Shown piece after piece: positions 7,904 to 19,959 of a stretch of 64,000 nt of DNA (position 1 is its first letter; each line of letters starts with the position of its first letter). This stretch comes from DATJHM01 sp963777355 (lineage in GTDB: Bacteria; Chloroflexota; Ktedonobacteria; Ktedonobacterales; Ktedonobacteraceae): positions 124,001 through 188,000 of the forward strand of contig CAVZQK010000032.1 in assembly GCA_963777355.1 (NCBI GenBank), in the 5' to 3' direction. Both the position numbers and the translations under genes were made by a program. Under the pieces are notes generated by a model, which worked only from the letters and a program-made list of their open reading frames with translations, had not been told where the DNA came from and did not search any database.

Positions 7904-10900
7904 ATGAACATAGAATCTATCAAACTCAACTGGAGCCTATTCCTCAGCCACCAACAAAATTTATGCTAGGCAACCTGCTTGAGCTACTTGGAGATACCCA
8001 TACCCAGGATATTATGAAAATTGCCCGCGAATATGGGCCGATTTTTCAACTCGAACTACCAGGAAGGACCCTCGTTGTCGTCTCCGGCCACGATCTAGTT
8101 GACGAACTCTGCGACGAGAGCCGCTTCGACAAAAAGGTCTGGTCGCCTCTACAGAAGGTACGTCCATTTGCTGGAGATGGACTCTTTACTTCCTGGACCC
8201 AGGAACCAAACTGGCACAAGGCCCACTCTATTCTGATGCCCAATTTTAGTATGAAGGCGATGCAGGGCTATCATCCGATGATGGTAGATATCGCTGAACA
8301 ACTTCTTGCTAAATGGGCACGCACGAATGCCGACGACGAGATCGATATCCCTGGGGATATGACCCGCCTGACTCTCGATACGATCGGCCTCTGCGGTTTC
8401 GATTATCGCTTCAATTCGTTTTATCGCGAAAATATGCATCCCTTCGTGCAAAGTATGGTTCGCGCTTTAGCAGAAGCAATGGACAGTAAAACCGCCTTCC
8501 GCTTCAGGATAAACTTCTCATCCACAAGCATCGCCAGAATCAGGCCGATATCAACTTTATGAACGAGACGGTTGATCGCATTATTAAAGAGCGCAAAGAG
8601 CTGGGCGTTGAGAATAGCCCCAAGCAAGACCTGCTCTATCATATGCTCGTCGGAAAAGATAAACAGAGCGGTGAGCAGCTCGACGATCTGAATATCCGCT
8701 ATCAGATCATTACATTCCTGATCGCCGGACACGAGACGACCAGTGGTCTGCTTTCGTTTGCTACCTACTTCCTGCTGCAACATCCTGAGGTCCTGGCAAA
8801 AGCCTATGACGAGGTTGACCGCGTGCTCGGCAACGATATTACCACCCCGCCAGCCTTTACCCAGGTGAACCGTCTGCGCTATATCTCGCAGATTTCAAAG
8901 AGTCACTGCGTCTGTGGCCGACTGCCCCCATGTTCGCAGTCTACCCTTATGCAGATGAAACCGTCATCGGCGGCAAATACAAAATCACAAAAGATATGGA
9001 TGTCGCCGTCCTTATCCCTATGCTACACCGGGACAAGAGTGTCTGGGGCGAGAATGCGGAAGAGTTTGATCCCAACCATTTCGCCCCTGAAATCGAGCGG
9101 AATCTGCCACCCAACGCCTTTAAAGCCTTTGGCAACGGCCAGCGTGCCTGCATTGGACGCCAATTCGCTCTGCAAGAGGCTACGCTGGTTCTCGGCATGA
9201 TTCTGCAACGCTTTAAACTGATCGACTTTATGCACTACCAGCTCAAAGTCAAAGAGACGCTGACACTCAAACCGAATAACTTCAAAATGCGTGTCAAACC
9301 GCGTACGGATGCTGATCGCAGCGTCGTTATCACGTCTGCACGTCAGGAACCTGAGCAGCCAGTCAAAGCGCCAACACCAATTACCACCAGCAACGTATTA
9401 CACCACCACACGCCCTTGCTCGTCCTTTTCGGCTCCAATCTAGGTACCTCTGAGGATATCGCGCACCGTATCGGTGAAGATGGCGCGGCCCTCGGCTTCG
9501 ATACCACCATCGCTTCTCTGAACGACTACACAGCGAAGCTCCCCAGCAAAGGGGCTCTGATCGTTGTGACCGCTTCCTACAACGGCACACCCCCGGATAA
9601 TGCCGGACAGTTTGTCGGCTGGCTCAAAGGGCATGAGTTCGACACAGACGCATTGAAGGACGTCAACTATACCGTCTTTGGCTGCGGCAACCACGAATGG
9701 GCTTCCACGTTCCAGGCCATCCCTCGCTTGATCGATAGCCAGCTAGAAGCACATGGAGCACAGCGCATCTACCAGCGTGGTGAGGGAGACGCCAGCGACG
9801 ACTTCGATGGTCAATTTCAGCCGGTACAATAACTTCTGGCCGAGCATTGCTTATGCCCTCAATGTCAACCTCGGCGAAAGCAGCAGCACCGCGAAGGGCC
9901 AGATGTACACCATCGATGTGCTGAGCGATGAAGAGCCAGTCAATCCTTTCATCGGCTCTTTTAGCGCACAACCAATGAAGATTTTCTGCGAACCGCGAAC
10001 TCCAGCAGCACGACGGAGCCACGCCATCTGAACGTTCAACCCGCCATATCGAGCTTGCTCTTCCGGCGAATATGTTCTACCGTGCTGGCGATCACCTGGG
10101 TATCCTCGCTCGCAACAGCACTGAGCAGATCCGCCGCGTCACCCAACGCTTCGGCTTTGATCCCGCCGCCAAGATCCGTATCCGCAAGAGCGATACGCGC
10201 AAGACTCACTTACCCGTCGATGAGCCAATCTGGATTCTCGATCTACTGGCAAATTATGTCGAACTGCAAGATGTCGCTACGCGTAGCCAGATCAAGATTA
10301 TGGCCGAGCATACACAATGTCCGCCGGATAAGAGAAAGCTGCAAGCTTTTTCGGGAGATGATGAGCAGAGCAACGCCCGTTATCGCGAAGAGGTTCTGGC
10401 AAAGCGTAAATCGCTGATCGATCTCATGGTAGAATTTCCGGCCTGCGAACTCCCCTTCAACGTCTACCTGGAATCTGCTCTCGCCGATCCGACCTCGCTA
10501 CTACTTGATTTCGTCTTCGCCACTGGTGAAACATGATCAGGCCAGCATTACCGTAGGAGTTGTACAGGGACCAGCGAAATCTGGACGTGGTACCTTTACA
10601 GGGATGTGCTCAGGCTATCTGGCACGGGAGCAGAAAGGCAACACCATCTACGCCTTTGTGCAAGATACCAAATCCCGCTTCCGCTTGCCCGATGACCGTC
10701 GCTACCGCTCATCATGGTCGGCCCTGGCACGGGCCTGGCCCCCTTCCGTGGCTTTCTACAGGAGCGAGCAGCCTTGCAAGATGAAGGCAAAGAGGTTGGC
10801 AAGTCGCTTCTCTTCTTCGGCTGCCGCCATCCTCAGCAAGACTTCATCTACGAAGACGAGCTGAAGGGATACGTGGAAAAAGGCACCACCGAACTATTCG

Positions 10901-11161
10901 TTGCCTTTCCTAAGAAAACCCGGACAAAAAAGTCTACGTCCAGGACAAAATTCGCGAGCACAAAGATCGCGTCTGGGAGCTGCTCTGAACAGGGAGCAGT
11001 CATCGACACTGCGGGAACGCCAGCCAGATGGCCCCGACGTTCAACAGGTCTTCAAAGCAATCTACCAGGAAAAGACTGGCAAGAGTGAACAGGAGGCTGA
11101 GCAGTGGCTCAATGAACTCACCAGCCAGGACCGCTACCTGGTCGATGTCTGGGGCAACTAG
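7904..11161 (+). pseudogene. CYP102-type P450-reductase fusion, about ten frameshifts
   Basis: A homologue of the self-sufficient fatty-acid hydroxylase P450 BM3 over its entire length of about 1,060 residues. The heme domain shows D-E-S-R-F-D-K, T-R-L-T-L-D-T-I-G-L-C-G-F, the I-helix A-G-H-E-T-T-S, the ExxR helix (E-S-L-R) and the heme-ligand loop F-G-N-G-Q-R-A-C-I-G. The reductase half follows with the FMN domain (V-T-A-S-Y-N-G-T-P-P-D-N), FAD domain (R-P-R-Y-Y, S-S-S-P) and NADPH site (V-G-P-G-T-G-L-A-P-F-R-G-F), ending D-V-W-G-N. The match changes frame near 7915, 8505, 8898, 9815, 9988, 10472, 10700, 10905 and at least twice around 10980-11030. Sequence on both sides of each shift is well conserved, so the gene is either recently dead or misassembled. 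Confidence 0.9.
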
Positions 11162-11179
11162 CAATAGTAAAATGTAAAA

Positions 11180-11212
11180 AACCGGAGACATCGAAAGCAT
11201 GTCTCCGGTTTC
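11180..11212 (+). terminator. Rho-independent terminator after CYP102 gene
   Basis: A perfect 13-base-pair stem (11180-11192 with 11200-11212) with a seven-base loop lies 18 bases after the P450-reductase stop. The right arm ends in TTT followed by a pyrimidine-rich stretch. Position and symmetry support a terminator, possibly bidirectional. Confidence 0.75.
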
Positions 11213-11274
11213 TCTCTGCGAAAGAGGTAGTATTTTGTGTAAAAAAGATACTTATAATCAAAACTTCTCCTCAC

Positions 11275-11760
11275 CTACAATTTCCATCGTTCTCTGATAT
11301 AGGCCATTGCATCTTTCACCGGGTACTTCCGTTTTCTTGCCCCCTTACGCACATAAAAATCACCATTTTTCAGATAGATGGGTCCGCTGGCAGGTGCTAT
11401 AGTCAGCATACATATCTCTTTTCCCTGGCAATTCCCAAAAGTTACCTGGCTAAATAAGTTCCAATTTTCGCTTAAGTTATTTGCGAGATCTTCTAGCAAT
11501 GCCAATTCGTAGCCATCTCGGTTGCGTTTTTGCGGATTCGCCGCCAGATAATCATCAGCAAGCCCAACCACATTTCCCTTATCATCCACGCCAATTAAAA
11601 CCGTACCACCTGTTTTACTATTAAGAAAGGCGGCCACTGCTTGCACAATCTTCTCTTTCATCGTCTCATCTTTTTTGCGTGTATAAGCATTCCAGTATGC
11701 AGCGACTTTAAACTCAACAGACGCTGTCTCCCCTTTACCTATCATTTCAGTCAGTGCCAA
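11275..11760 (-). CDS. AlbA_2 (Schlafen-like) domain protein
   Basis: A 161-residue protein made almost entirely of the AlbA_2 domain, the putative nucleic-acid-binding or divergent AAA domain also found in Schlafen-like proteins. Visible hallmarks are E-F-K near residue 17, G-G-T-V-L-I-G-V-D-D at residues 51-60, V-V-G-L and the C-terminal segment F-Y-V-R-K-G-A-R. It is the last gene of the minus-strand operon that begins with the PLD-SNF2 helicase. Its ATG overlaps the 3' end of the methylase gene by ten bases, a sign of translational coupling. Unlike its two partners, its frame is intact. AlbA_2 proteins occur in several defence contexts, but no precise activity can be assigned. Confidence 0.8.
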   Translation of the reverse strand: MALTEMIGKGETASVEFKVAAYWNAYTRKKDETMKEKIVQAVAAFLNSKTGGTVLIGVDDKGNVVGLADDYLAANPQKRNRDGYELALLEDLANNLSENWNLFSQVTFGNCQGKEICMLTIAPASGPIYLKNGDFYVRKGARKRKYPVKDAMAYIRERWKL

Positions 11761-14700
11761 TTCATCTGGTTTCCCAGCAAGTATTCGATAAGCCGTAACG
11801 CTGCATCTTTGATAGCTTGCTTTACTAATGGAAACGTGCTCAAAACATGAGTAAATTCTGCTTCTGTCAGATCATAGAGATGCGCTACCAGGCCGTCAAT
11901 CTCTGCTCGTAGTTTATCCCGTTCGGTTTGATCGATAACAGCGTTCTCCGGTAACCAGGAAGAGCCAGGAAATACAGACTCCCACAATGGCTGAAATTCC
12001 TGAGTTGTACAGATCAGTTGGGCAGCTCGTTCTACAAGCATTCTGAAAACCAGATCTTGTTCTGTGAGACGTGGAATAGGAAGCTGATAGATGTAAAACA
12101 TTGTCAAGTTAGCAGTAACACGCTGCCTTAGAGAAAAATCCACCGTAAAACTATTAAAGCATTGAAAATAACGAAAGAGCAGTTCTTGATCTGCTTAAAA
12201 GTTTTGTTACAAGTTGCATTTTATGGAAGTGATAAAAAAAAAAGGTAAGAGTGGGCAGTAAGAAGTTGCAATCATTGTCCGCTCGTCAGTATTTCTTGCA
12301 ATCGCCCTATGCCCTAATCTATAAGTTCTTGATAATTGAGCTGTTCTCCTGTATCCGTTTTTCGACCTAGTACCGCTGCACGTCCTTCTTTCTCATCAAC
12401 CCAGTAGCGGGGCTGGCTCCATTGATGAGTGAACTGATGCATCACCTTTCCCTCATACAAAGGGAGGCGTCCAGGCCCGGTCATTTCTAAAGAGCTTATG
12501 GTCGTTAGTCATATGAAACTCATTACCCAGTGTAACATTCCAGGTAGTTTCAAGCTTTTCCCCTAAAAGAGGAAAGCACGACATTTTTTGCGCAATCTGC
12601 ACATCCATCTCGGACTTGAATTCCATAATTGAAAGCGAGTCGGGCGAGAGGCGGCGAATAAGCTCAACTGAGGTTTCGAGTGCTCCATATTTGGGGGAAG
12701 CGCTCCAACTCATCGTGACATCATGGCGCATAAAAGCCGAGGGGAAGGCTTTGTGTCATCTCCGCCCTTCTCAAAGGTGAGCACAACAAATTTAAAACGA
12801 TTATCTACGCTATCGAATATCCCATTATTTTTTCAAAACAGAAGAGGCCCGTCACCTGGGATCTGAACTAAAAGAGCATTCTCACGTAGCTGTTTAGCCC
12901 CAAGATCGGTATAGATACCACTGGGGATGACGATGCCACACTTGCCGTCCTGGACGTAGCAAATTATAGCATTGCTCGGTAAAAAGCTTGTATAGATTGA
13001 TATCCGTGCCCAGATTTCTTCCCATTAACTAACGAGATCTGGTTGCGATATTGTGGGGCTGTGCGGAAATAGGCGCTTTGATAGGGAAAACTATTCTGGT
13101 ACGCCAGCCACTCCTGGCGCGTGTCTGGGGCATCTAGCAATAGCCTGATCTGTCTCCTTCTCAAAGTCTTCGATGCGCATTTTGTTTTTGCTAATCAATT
13201 CGGAATGCGTGGCTGAAAAACTCTTTGGCTTGCGGTTTGAGGATTTCCCACGGCGGATTAGTGATAATAAGATCAAAACCGCCACGCTCTGACATCAGAT
13301 CTGGTCAAACTCATAGCCCCAATGCAAAAGGCTGGAGCTTCTCAATATCTTGAATATGGAGCATACGCTTTCTTCTATGTATGTCCATCTGCATTGTTTT
13401 ACTCTCATCCCAGGTGGCTTCCTCGTACTTTGACACCTAGACGCCCTTGAATTCATCGATCATAAACTCATTCAGAATATAACGCGAGCATTTCTCCGTT
13501 GCTTCCTGAATATTATCGCGCAAGGCTTGCAGATTTTCAGCTATAGTCCGAGGCTGATCACGATAGGCCTTGATAAGGCAGTTCTTCTCTGCTACTAATT
13601 CATGATAAGGTGTGTAAAAGAGGCTCTGCTGTTTCAGACCTCGTCTGTTGTTTATCAAATGCCTCTTCATTGACAGCTAACAACACCAATCAGCGAATTG
13701 CCAGGAAGAATGTTAAAATCGATATTGGGGAGTGGCTCCAACTGCTCGACGGTCTGCACTGAGGCCACCAGGGCCAGGAAGAGGCGCAATTTCGCAATCT
13801 CTGTCGCCCTCATCCATAATATCGACACCAAAGAGGTTCTCAGTGATAATCTTTTTCTTGATATAGTAGTTGAAGGGTGCATGTTTTGAAGCGTGTCTTC
13901 TTGCAACCATTCTATTGAGATAGTCATCGTGCAGATACTCAATTTTCCCAAGTAATAGCTCCGTATAGCTCTGGTAAGAGTATTCATAGCGGAAACTAGA
14001 AATGCGCCGGAACCACAGGCGGGATCGAGTAATGAAATGGTGGGGGAGGATGCTGAGCAAGCTGGCGGCACAAGTGACACATCCAGATTTATCAACAGGC
14101 TCTTCTACAGTATCGAAATTATAGCCCTTTGTTTTGCCGGGGATGGGGAGCGGCGTTTATCTTTTCCAGTATCAGTTTATGAATAGAACGGTTACACAGA
14201 TATTCGGTAATTTGGGGACGCGTATAATACGCTCCAAAAGATTTCTGATTAATATATTTTTCAAAGATGTAACCAAGAACATGGGGGACTAATCTCATCG
14301 TCTTTACCACCAGGAGTATCGTCAAGACTCCAGGTATAAGCCTCAAATAGCTCAAAGAGGTTTTTAAAGGCCTCATCGGGAATGGTACATTTTTCATAAT
14401 ACTCTTGTTCGATCACGGTGTAGCAAAAAGAGACCGCCATTGAGATAGCTTGTTATCTGGCCCAGTCTTTTTTTTGCTTCGTCGCTACGTTCTTCCTCTG
14501 GTTTGGCAAAACCTTCAAAGAAGAGCTGTTTGAGAAATACGTTATAGTATTGGTCAGCTTGTTCATCACGGCTCTCTTGAAATTTTGCCTGAAGATAGTC
14601 AATCTGCCCATTATTCACAAAGCGCTTAGATTGCAGGAAATAAATAAACATGAGCCTATTTAACAGAATAGAAGCATACCACCGCTTATCCCGCTCATGG

Positions 14701-15276
14701 TCAATTCCCACAATCTTCTTGCTGAACTCATCGTGCTTTACTTTATAATCATCGAAAAAGCGTTTGGTGACGCGCTCCACATCCAATGCATTTTGTAAGC
14801 TCTGTGCGACAGTCAGGACGGAGATGGCTCCCTCTTTTTCAAAGGTACTCATATCAAAAGCCATCGCCTCTAGCTTGTTTAGAGAGAGATCACCTGGTCG
14901 CCCTTGCATATAGAGATGTTCGCGTGGCTCTTTCTTGCCGTTTTCGCGCTTCATCCAATACCAGAGGCTCTGGGTACGTGCGCCATCCAAAAATATTAGG
15001 AGATTTTCATAATAGCCAGGAGCCAGATCCTGGGAAATAGCCCTGCGCAGCCTGGCATCTGGATCTTGCCACTGCCATTTTGTACCTGTATCTCTAAAAT
15101 GGAGACGCTAAAAGTTGGGCAATTTCACGTCTTGTATACTGTATCTCTTGCACTGTAGCAGTAACAGGCTGAGGATTGTTTGGCCGACTCCAGCCCAGCA
15201 AATTAAAAAGCGCCTTAAAATCTAGCGCCTGCAATTTATCACGAATAGCTTGAATGTTTAGTTCACTTAGTGGCAA
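11751..15276 (-). pseudogene. Eco57I-like N6-adenine methylase/RM protein, frameshifted
   Basis: A large DNA methylase of the Eco57I-like restriction-modification class, about 1,150 residues if the frames are joined. A TTG start at 15276 is proposed because AAGGAG lies seven bases upstream and the helicase stop is just before it. The SAM-binding motif D-P-A-C-G-S-G-A-F-L lies near 14030, and the catalytic motif reads T-N-P-P-W near 13260. The C-terminal part holds the typical segments H-Q-F-T-H-Q-W, P-R-Y-W-V-D-E-K-E-G, D-E-R-T-M-I-A-T, Q-R-V-T-A-N-L and E-I-D-G-L-V-A-H-L-Y. At least eight frame changes interrupt it, one close to an A11 tract around 12233-12243. If functional it would methylate adenine to mark self DNA, with the adjacent PLD-SNF2 protein as possible effector. 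Confidence 0.82.
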
Positions 15277-15289
15277 CGCACAACTCCTT

Positions 15290-18200
15290 CTATCTTGTAG
15301 ACAATCCAAGCGAGCAGAGAATGAGTGGTTCCTGCGCTTGCGCCTCTTCATTGATGATACACAAACGATTTACATCTCGTAATGCGAGCACCAACTCTAC
15401 CAGTCGCTCGTCGCTAATAGTTGTCTTAAGTTGGCGATTTAACATGTCCGTCGTGGACTGGCGCAAGGGATAGCGATAGATTTCATCAATGGCCTTGCGT
15501 AGTTCGTCAGTTGCAAAAAGTGGCATAGCGGAAGCATATTGCTTTAAACGTTCGTAGGTGCGAAAGCGTGCCCCGGATGGCCTACCAAGTTGTCCACCTA
15601 TTGCCTTCTCTCTTTGATTACCAACTCCACTCCCTGTTTTACCAATTCATGGTGTGTTTCGTGTTTTGGTAGCATTGGGGTGTCAGGAGTGCAAGCAGCC
15701 GCATTAAGAATTGCCAATTGAGACTGGTAACGCTGTGTTTGTCTCGATCCATCCAGACCAGAGCATCATTTCCCTGGGGAGTACGCAGATAGACCAGCAC
15801 TCCATTGGGCTCTTGTTGGCTTGCCACATGGGGAAGCGTTGAGTAGACCACAGGAGGCAGATCTGGTATGATTTTTTGTAAAGTGGGATCAGCAGTAATG
15901 GCATTTTTCCAGATCTGATAAGCATGAGATATCAGGTCTACCTCACCATCAGCATCCCCATCCAGCAGATTTGCCTTTTCATTATACAGGTCAAGAAGCA
16001 TCTGTTCGCTACTGTCGTCATCAAAAAATTGCTCATCGGTCCCAATCACTTCCGCATTTCGGCGCAAGCGTGTCCGCAAGCGTTCACGTAAGCGAATAAT
16101 ACGCTCGACCCCTTCGGCTGGAAGAAAGGTATAGCAATGGATCTGCTCAGCTTGCTGACCAATACGATCCACACGACCAGCTCTCTGAATCAGGCGGATA
16201 ATAGCCCAGGGCAGATCATAATTGACGACAATCGAACAATCCTGGAGATTTTGTCCTTCACTTAAAATATCGGTTGCAATCAAAATGCGTAGCTCATTTT
16301 CTACTGCAATATTCTTGCGTTTGTGATTGCTTACGGGACTAAGGCGCCAGACCAGGCTCGTTGGGTCAGAAGATTGGCCCGTCACACCCTCGACACACTT
16401 TATCCCTCGTGCTTTTAGTTGGGTCTCCAGATGATACCAATATCGGCGAATTGTGTGAAAATAAGCACCTTTTCCTGAGGATGCTTCTCTGTGAGAAGTT
16501 CCACCAAAGCCGTAAGCTTCGCATCTTGCTCCATATTCCATGTTCCACAATTTTGCACAATCGCCAGCAGAGCTTGAGCATCAGCCGCCAGATCTCTCGT
16601 CAGGCTTTTAACAAACAAGTGTGGACGTACCCACTTAAAACGTCGCTTATAAGCGTTGGCATAGGTATGATAGGCAAGTGCTGCACTGCGTTTGAATTCA
16701 GTCACGCTATAGGCAACATCTTCGTCTTCTTGTGGAGCATCTTCGGAGAGTTCCTTTTCGCTTCCAGTAGAAGAAAATTTGCACTCAGGGCCTCGCTATC
16801 TTCATCATTGAAATCGGGACTAAGCAGTCCTGCGTCTTGTGTTCCAATAGGAATAGGTAAGTTGTGTTCAATTGCATGTAAAACGATGTAATTACGTAAA
16901 ATATGCCTTTCCAATGATTGAAGAAAGACTGCGCCATTGCTCTCAAGACGTTTAAACAGGTTCGTGCGACAGAAACCCATCAAGCGTTTGCCTGAGCGCG
17001 AGAGATCTTCTAACACTTTAGCCTCAGCGGCAGTGGGTGGCTCTTTAGGTTTGCTATGGACATAGTTGCCTAAACCATAGCGTGGGAGATTAAAGCGAAT
17101 TGATTACGTCAACTACGCTAGCGGCATACAACTGTCCATACTGGTCACCTTTTTGCGCATCTGTCGTACGAAAATGCACGGTTTTAGGAACCCTTGTGGG
17201 AAAATAAGAACGGCCACCATCTTCCAGGCTGAGGTACCGCCTCCGAATTTAATTCATCAATTTCAGCATAATTATCAAGAATAAATGTGCGTGTACGACG
17301 TACCATATACAGGCGCATCAGTTCGCGCCAGTCATCGGCGTAACTACTCTTCTCAAATGCTGCCAGAGAATGGACCGAACTCTGATGTTGGCGAATAAAT
17401 TGCGTTTCACCAATCTCCCTCAAAAGATGTTCTGGGCGTATTCCCAGATTCTGCATCTTCTGGAATAAATAGGCGCAACTGATTTGAGAGATCACTAAAA
17501 TCTTTATTATAAGGGGTGGCTGAGAGCAGAATTAACTTTACTCTCATTTTTCTCAATATAATCACGAATAGCTTTATAGCGTTTACCATCACGATTGCGC
17601 AGATTATGGCTTTCATCAATCAATACAAGGCGATAACGGCGCATATCCGGCAGCTCTTGTATCACCTGGCTCACTGAAAGGATTTTTGCATGTAATCGAT
17701 AGCGGGCTGCATAATCTTCCCACATCTTCACAAATTTTTTGGATAAATAATCAGCGTTTCCAAAAAATAATCATCCTCAAAAATTCGCGCAAGAGTAGTC
17801 GCCATCAATGTTTTACCCAACCCAACTACATCTCCAATGAGTACACCGCCGCGCTTATTCAAGTGGTGGGCTGCAATCTTAACCGCTGCCTTTTGAAAAT
17901 CGAAAAGTGTATTGCCGAAGTCGCGAGGAATACTGAATTCAGCCAATCCTGCCCGTGCCTCTTGCGAAAGATGATAGGCCATCTTAATGTAAATAAGATA
18001 AGGAGAAATTGGCGTTTCACGTGCCCAACTTTCTTCTATAACGCTTACCAGTTCTTTTGAGATATCCAGGCTCCAGCGATCTTGCCAGCGTTCCTCAAAC
18101 CACTTCGCTAACTTCAGGCATGCGTCATTGTCCAACACATCAATATTTAATTCCCCCTGATAGGAAAGACCATGCAATGTTAAGTTACTGCTTCCCAGAT

Positions 18201-18671
18201 AGCCAATAATGGGATTGATACGGTCTAAACGATGGAGTAAATACAGTTTAGCGTGCAGCAGATGGCTCAAATACAACTTCACAACGACTTTCCCAGCCCT
18301 GATCTGAGCCGCCAGATCGACGCAAACCAGCTTCATCTGCATTACTTGGCAAACCTACTATAAGCTGATTGCGAAAATCTTCGGCAAGACGCTTCTTAAG
18401 CCGTAGCGCGGTCTGGTGATCTAATCCCTCATCAACATCAAAGACGCTCAAAGATGAACGTAATTCATCCTCAGGCAATTTCTGCATTCCTACAAGAATG
18501 CGACAACATCTGCTCATTGGTACCAGACCACTGCTCTATTGAGGAATCAATTAGTCGCCAACCACGTAAATTAAAGTAGCCAATACAAAAATCGGCCCGC
18601 TTTGATACAGTAAGAGCATCATTAAGAGCAGGCAGCAATTTCTGTTCAATATTGTCAAATATGCGTGGCAT
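15290..18671 (-). pseudogene. PLD-SNF2 helicase, defence-type, frameshifted
   Basis: A fusion of a phospholipase-D-like nuclease domain to a SNF2-type superfamily-2 helicase, about 1,100 residues when joined. The start at 18671 (M-P-R-I-F-D-N) has GGAAGG upstream. The PLD motif H-A-K-L-Y-L-L lies near 18250, with G-S-S-N-L-T shortly after. Walker A reads D-V-V-G-L-G-K-T near 17820, motif II is D-E-S-H near 17615, motif III is S-A-T, and the helicase C-terminal part shows A-T-D-I-L-S-E-G and Q-R-A-G-R-V-D-R-I-G-Q near 16170. The C-terminus ends I-L-C-S-L-G-L. At least seven frame changes break it. It is the first gene of an operon with the methylase and AlbA_2 gene, which suggests a restriction-like role against foreign DNA. 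Confidence 0.82.
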
Positions 18672-18958
18672 AAGGCGGGACCTTCCAGGAAAATAAATGC
18701 TGGTGGATTTTATCTCATGTACGGTCATTGTAGCAAAGGCGTCAAGCCAAAATCTTGCGCACCTCAGAATAGATGCGCCTTCACACAGGATGGTAGAATA
18801 ATTCGCGACTATGCAACGGCAGCGGAAAGAGGCCTCGCTTTCCCTCACCAATGGTCAGAAGGCTCCCTCCCACACACCGTGCTATGAGTAGCATGATGGA
18901 ACAACGTCGCTAGCAATGGCTCACAGGAGCGGAACAGTAATTTTGAATGGTTGAATGC

Positions 18959-19690
18959 TCATATTTTCACTTCTTGTATGCTTGGACTTTCTTCTTTATA
19001 TCTGCGTGCGTGGTCCTCGATCGCGCGATCCATCGCGTCCACCGGGTGGGTGAGGACGCGACCATGACCTACGGCCATGCGTTCTGGTTTAAGAGCACGC
19101 AGCTTGCGGGCGCTGAAGAGGGCCAGTCCTTTGTGCCAGGTAGCATAATACACCAGGGGGAAAAGCGGCTTGAAGGTGCCAGAGACAGCGACACCGCCCT
19201 GCGTCTGGAAGGCGTCACCCGCAATAAGCGTGCGGTTGCGCGTATCGAGAAATGAGCAATGCCCCGGCGTGTGCCCTGGAGTCTCGATGACTTCGAGCGA
19301 GCCCACACGATCCCCCTCGTGCAAGAGGCGAGCGGGAGGCGTCTTGCGCAGCACCCAACCGCCGCGCAGCTTGTCCTGTGGCTCGTTCGCGTCCAGACTC
19401 ATATCACCGGACAGAAAACGCGCGTCCCGTGCAGGCATGACAAACTCCGCATCGGGGACCAGAGCGTGGACCGCGTCGAGTCCGCCGCTATGATCGGTGT
19501 GGGCATGGGTCAGAAGAATACGCACAATCGGCTGCCCAAGCTGACTTGCGACCTGCACAATTGATTTAGCACAGCCTTCCATTGCTGTGTCAATTAAGGT
19601 AAAGCCGTCATCTTCGCGAAGTAGATAGACATTTACGAAGCCATAGTAGGTCAATTGAATCAGATTGTCACCATGATCCTGTACTTTCAT
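18959..19690 (-). CDS. MBL-fold metallo-hydrolase
   Basis: A 243-residue enzyme of the metallo-beta-lactamase fold. The zinc-binding signature H-A-H-T-D-H is at residues 62-67, a further ligand lies in P-G-H-T-P-G-H near residue 140, and the bridging Asp lies in I-A-G-D-A-F near residue 157. The C-terminal V-G-H-G supplies the last His. There is no signal peptide. Glyoxalase-II-like hydrolases and related thioesterases share this pattern, so the substrate cannot be named. It is followed downstream, on the same strand, by the decayed defence operon, with no sign of shared regulation. A small conserved protein gene lies 38 bases upstream and may be co-transcribed. Confidence 0.87.
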   Translation of the reverse strand: MKVQDHGDNLIQLTYYGFVNVYLLREDDGFTLIDTAMEGCAKSIVQVASQLGQPIVRILLTHAHTDHSGGLDAVHALVPDAEFVMPARDARFLSGDMSLDANEPQDKLRGGWVLRKTPPARLLHEGDRVGSLEVIETPGHTPGHCSFLDTRNRTLIAGDAFQTQGGVAVSGTFKPLFPLVYYATWHKGLALFSARKLRALKPERMAVGHGRVLTHPVDAMDRAIEDHARRYKEESPSIQEVKI

Positions 19691-19728
19691 GCGCTGGTTC
19701 TCCTTTTTTCTTTCAGATCAGACTGCCG

Positions 19729-19959
19729 TTAGCGTCGTTCTCCTGGTTCCTCCTGTGGAAAAGCCTCGCTCGTCTCAAGCGAGAGCAAGGCCAGGTCAAG
19801 GGCACGCAGCTTCGCCAGGATGCCGTGGAGAGCCGCCTGGTCCTGAAGAGGACCCACAAATAACGTGGTACCTTCTTTCTCCTGCACCATCTCTAAGCCC
19901 CCGAACCATTCCCGCCAGCATGGGTCAAGATGCCCTTTAATGCGGATGTGACATCTCAT
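19729..19959 (-). CDS. Small conserved protein of unknown function
   Basis: A 76-residue protein with no signal peptide or membrane helix. It begins M-R-C-H-I-R-I-K-G-H-L-D and holds W-F-G-G-L-E, G-T-T-L-F-V-G and D-Q-A-A-L-H-G-I-L-A-K-L-R. I recall small proteins with this pattern (R-I-K-G-H-L-D followed by W, then D-Q-A-A-L-H-G) in many soil bacteria, so the frame is very likely real, but no function is known to me. It lies directly upstream of the MBL-fold gene on the same strand. Confidence 0.65.
   Translation of the reverse strand: MRCHIRIKGHLDPCWREWFGGLEMVQEKEGTTLFVGPLQDQAALHGILAKLRALDLALLSLETSEAFPQEEPGERR

Noticed and set aside
11275..18671. Calling the operon DISARM or BREX
   Set aside because: The marker genes (DUF1998 protein, PglZ, BrxC-type ATPase) are not seen, and PLD and SNF2 parts are fused in one protein here.
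18947..19255. A 102-residue plus-strand frame opposite the MBL-fold gene
   Set aside because: Antisense to the zinc-binding C-terminal half of a clear enzyme; no own features.
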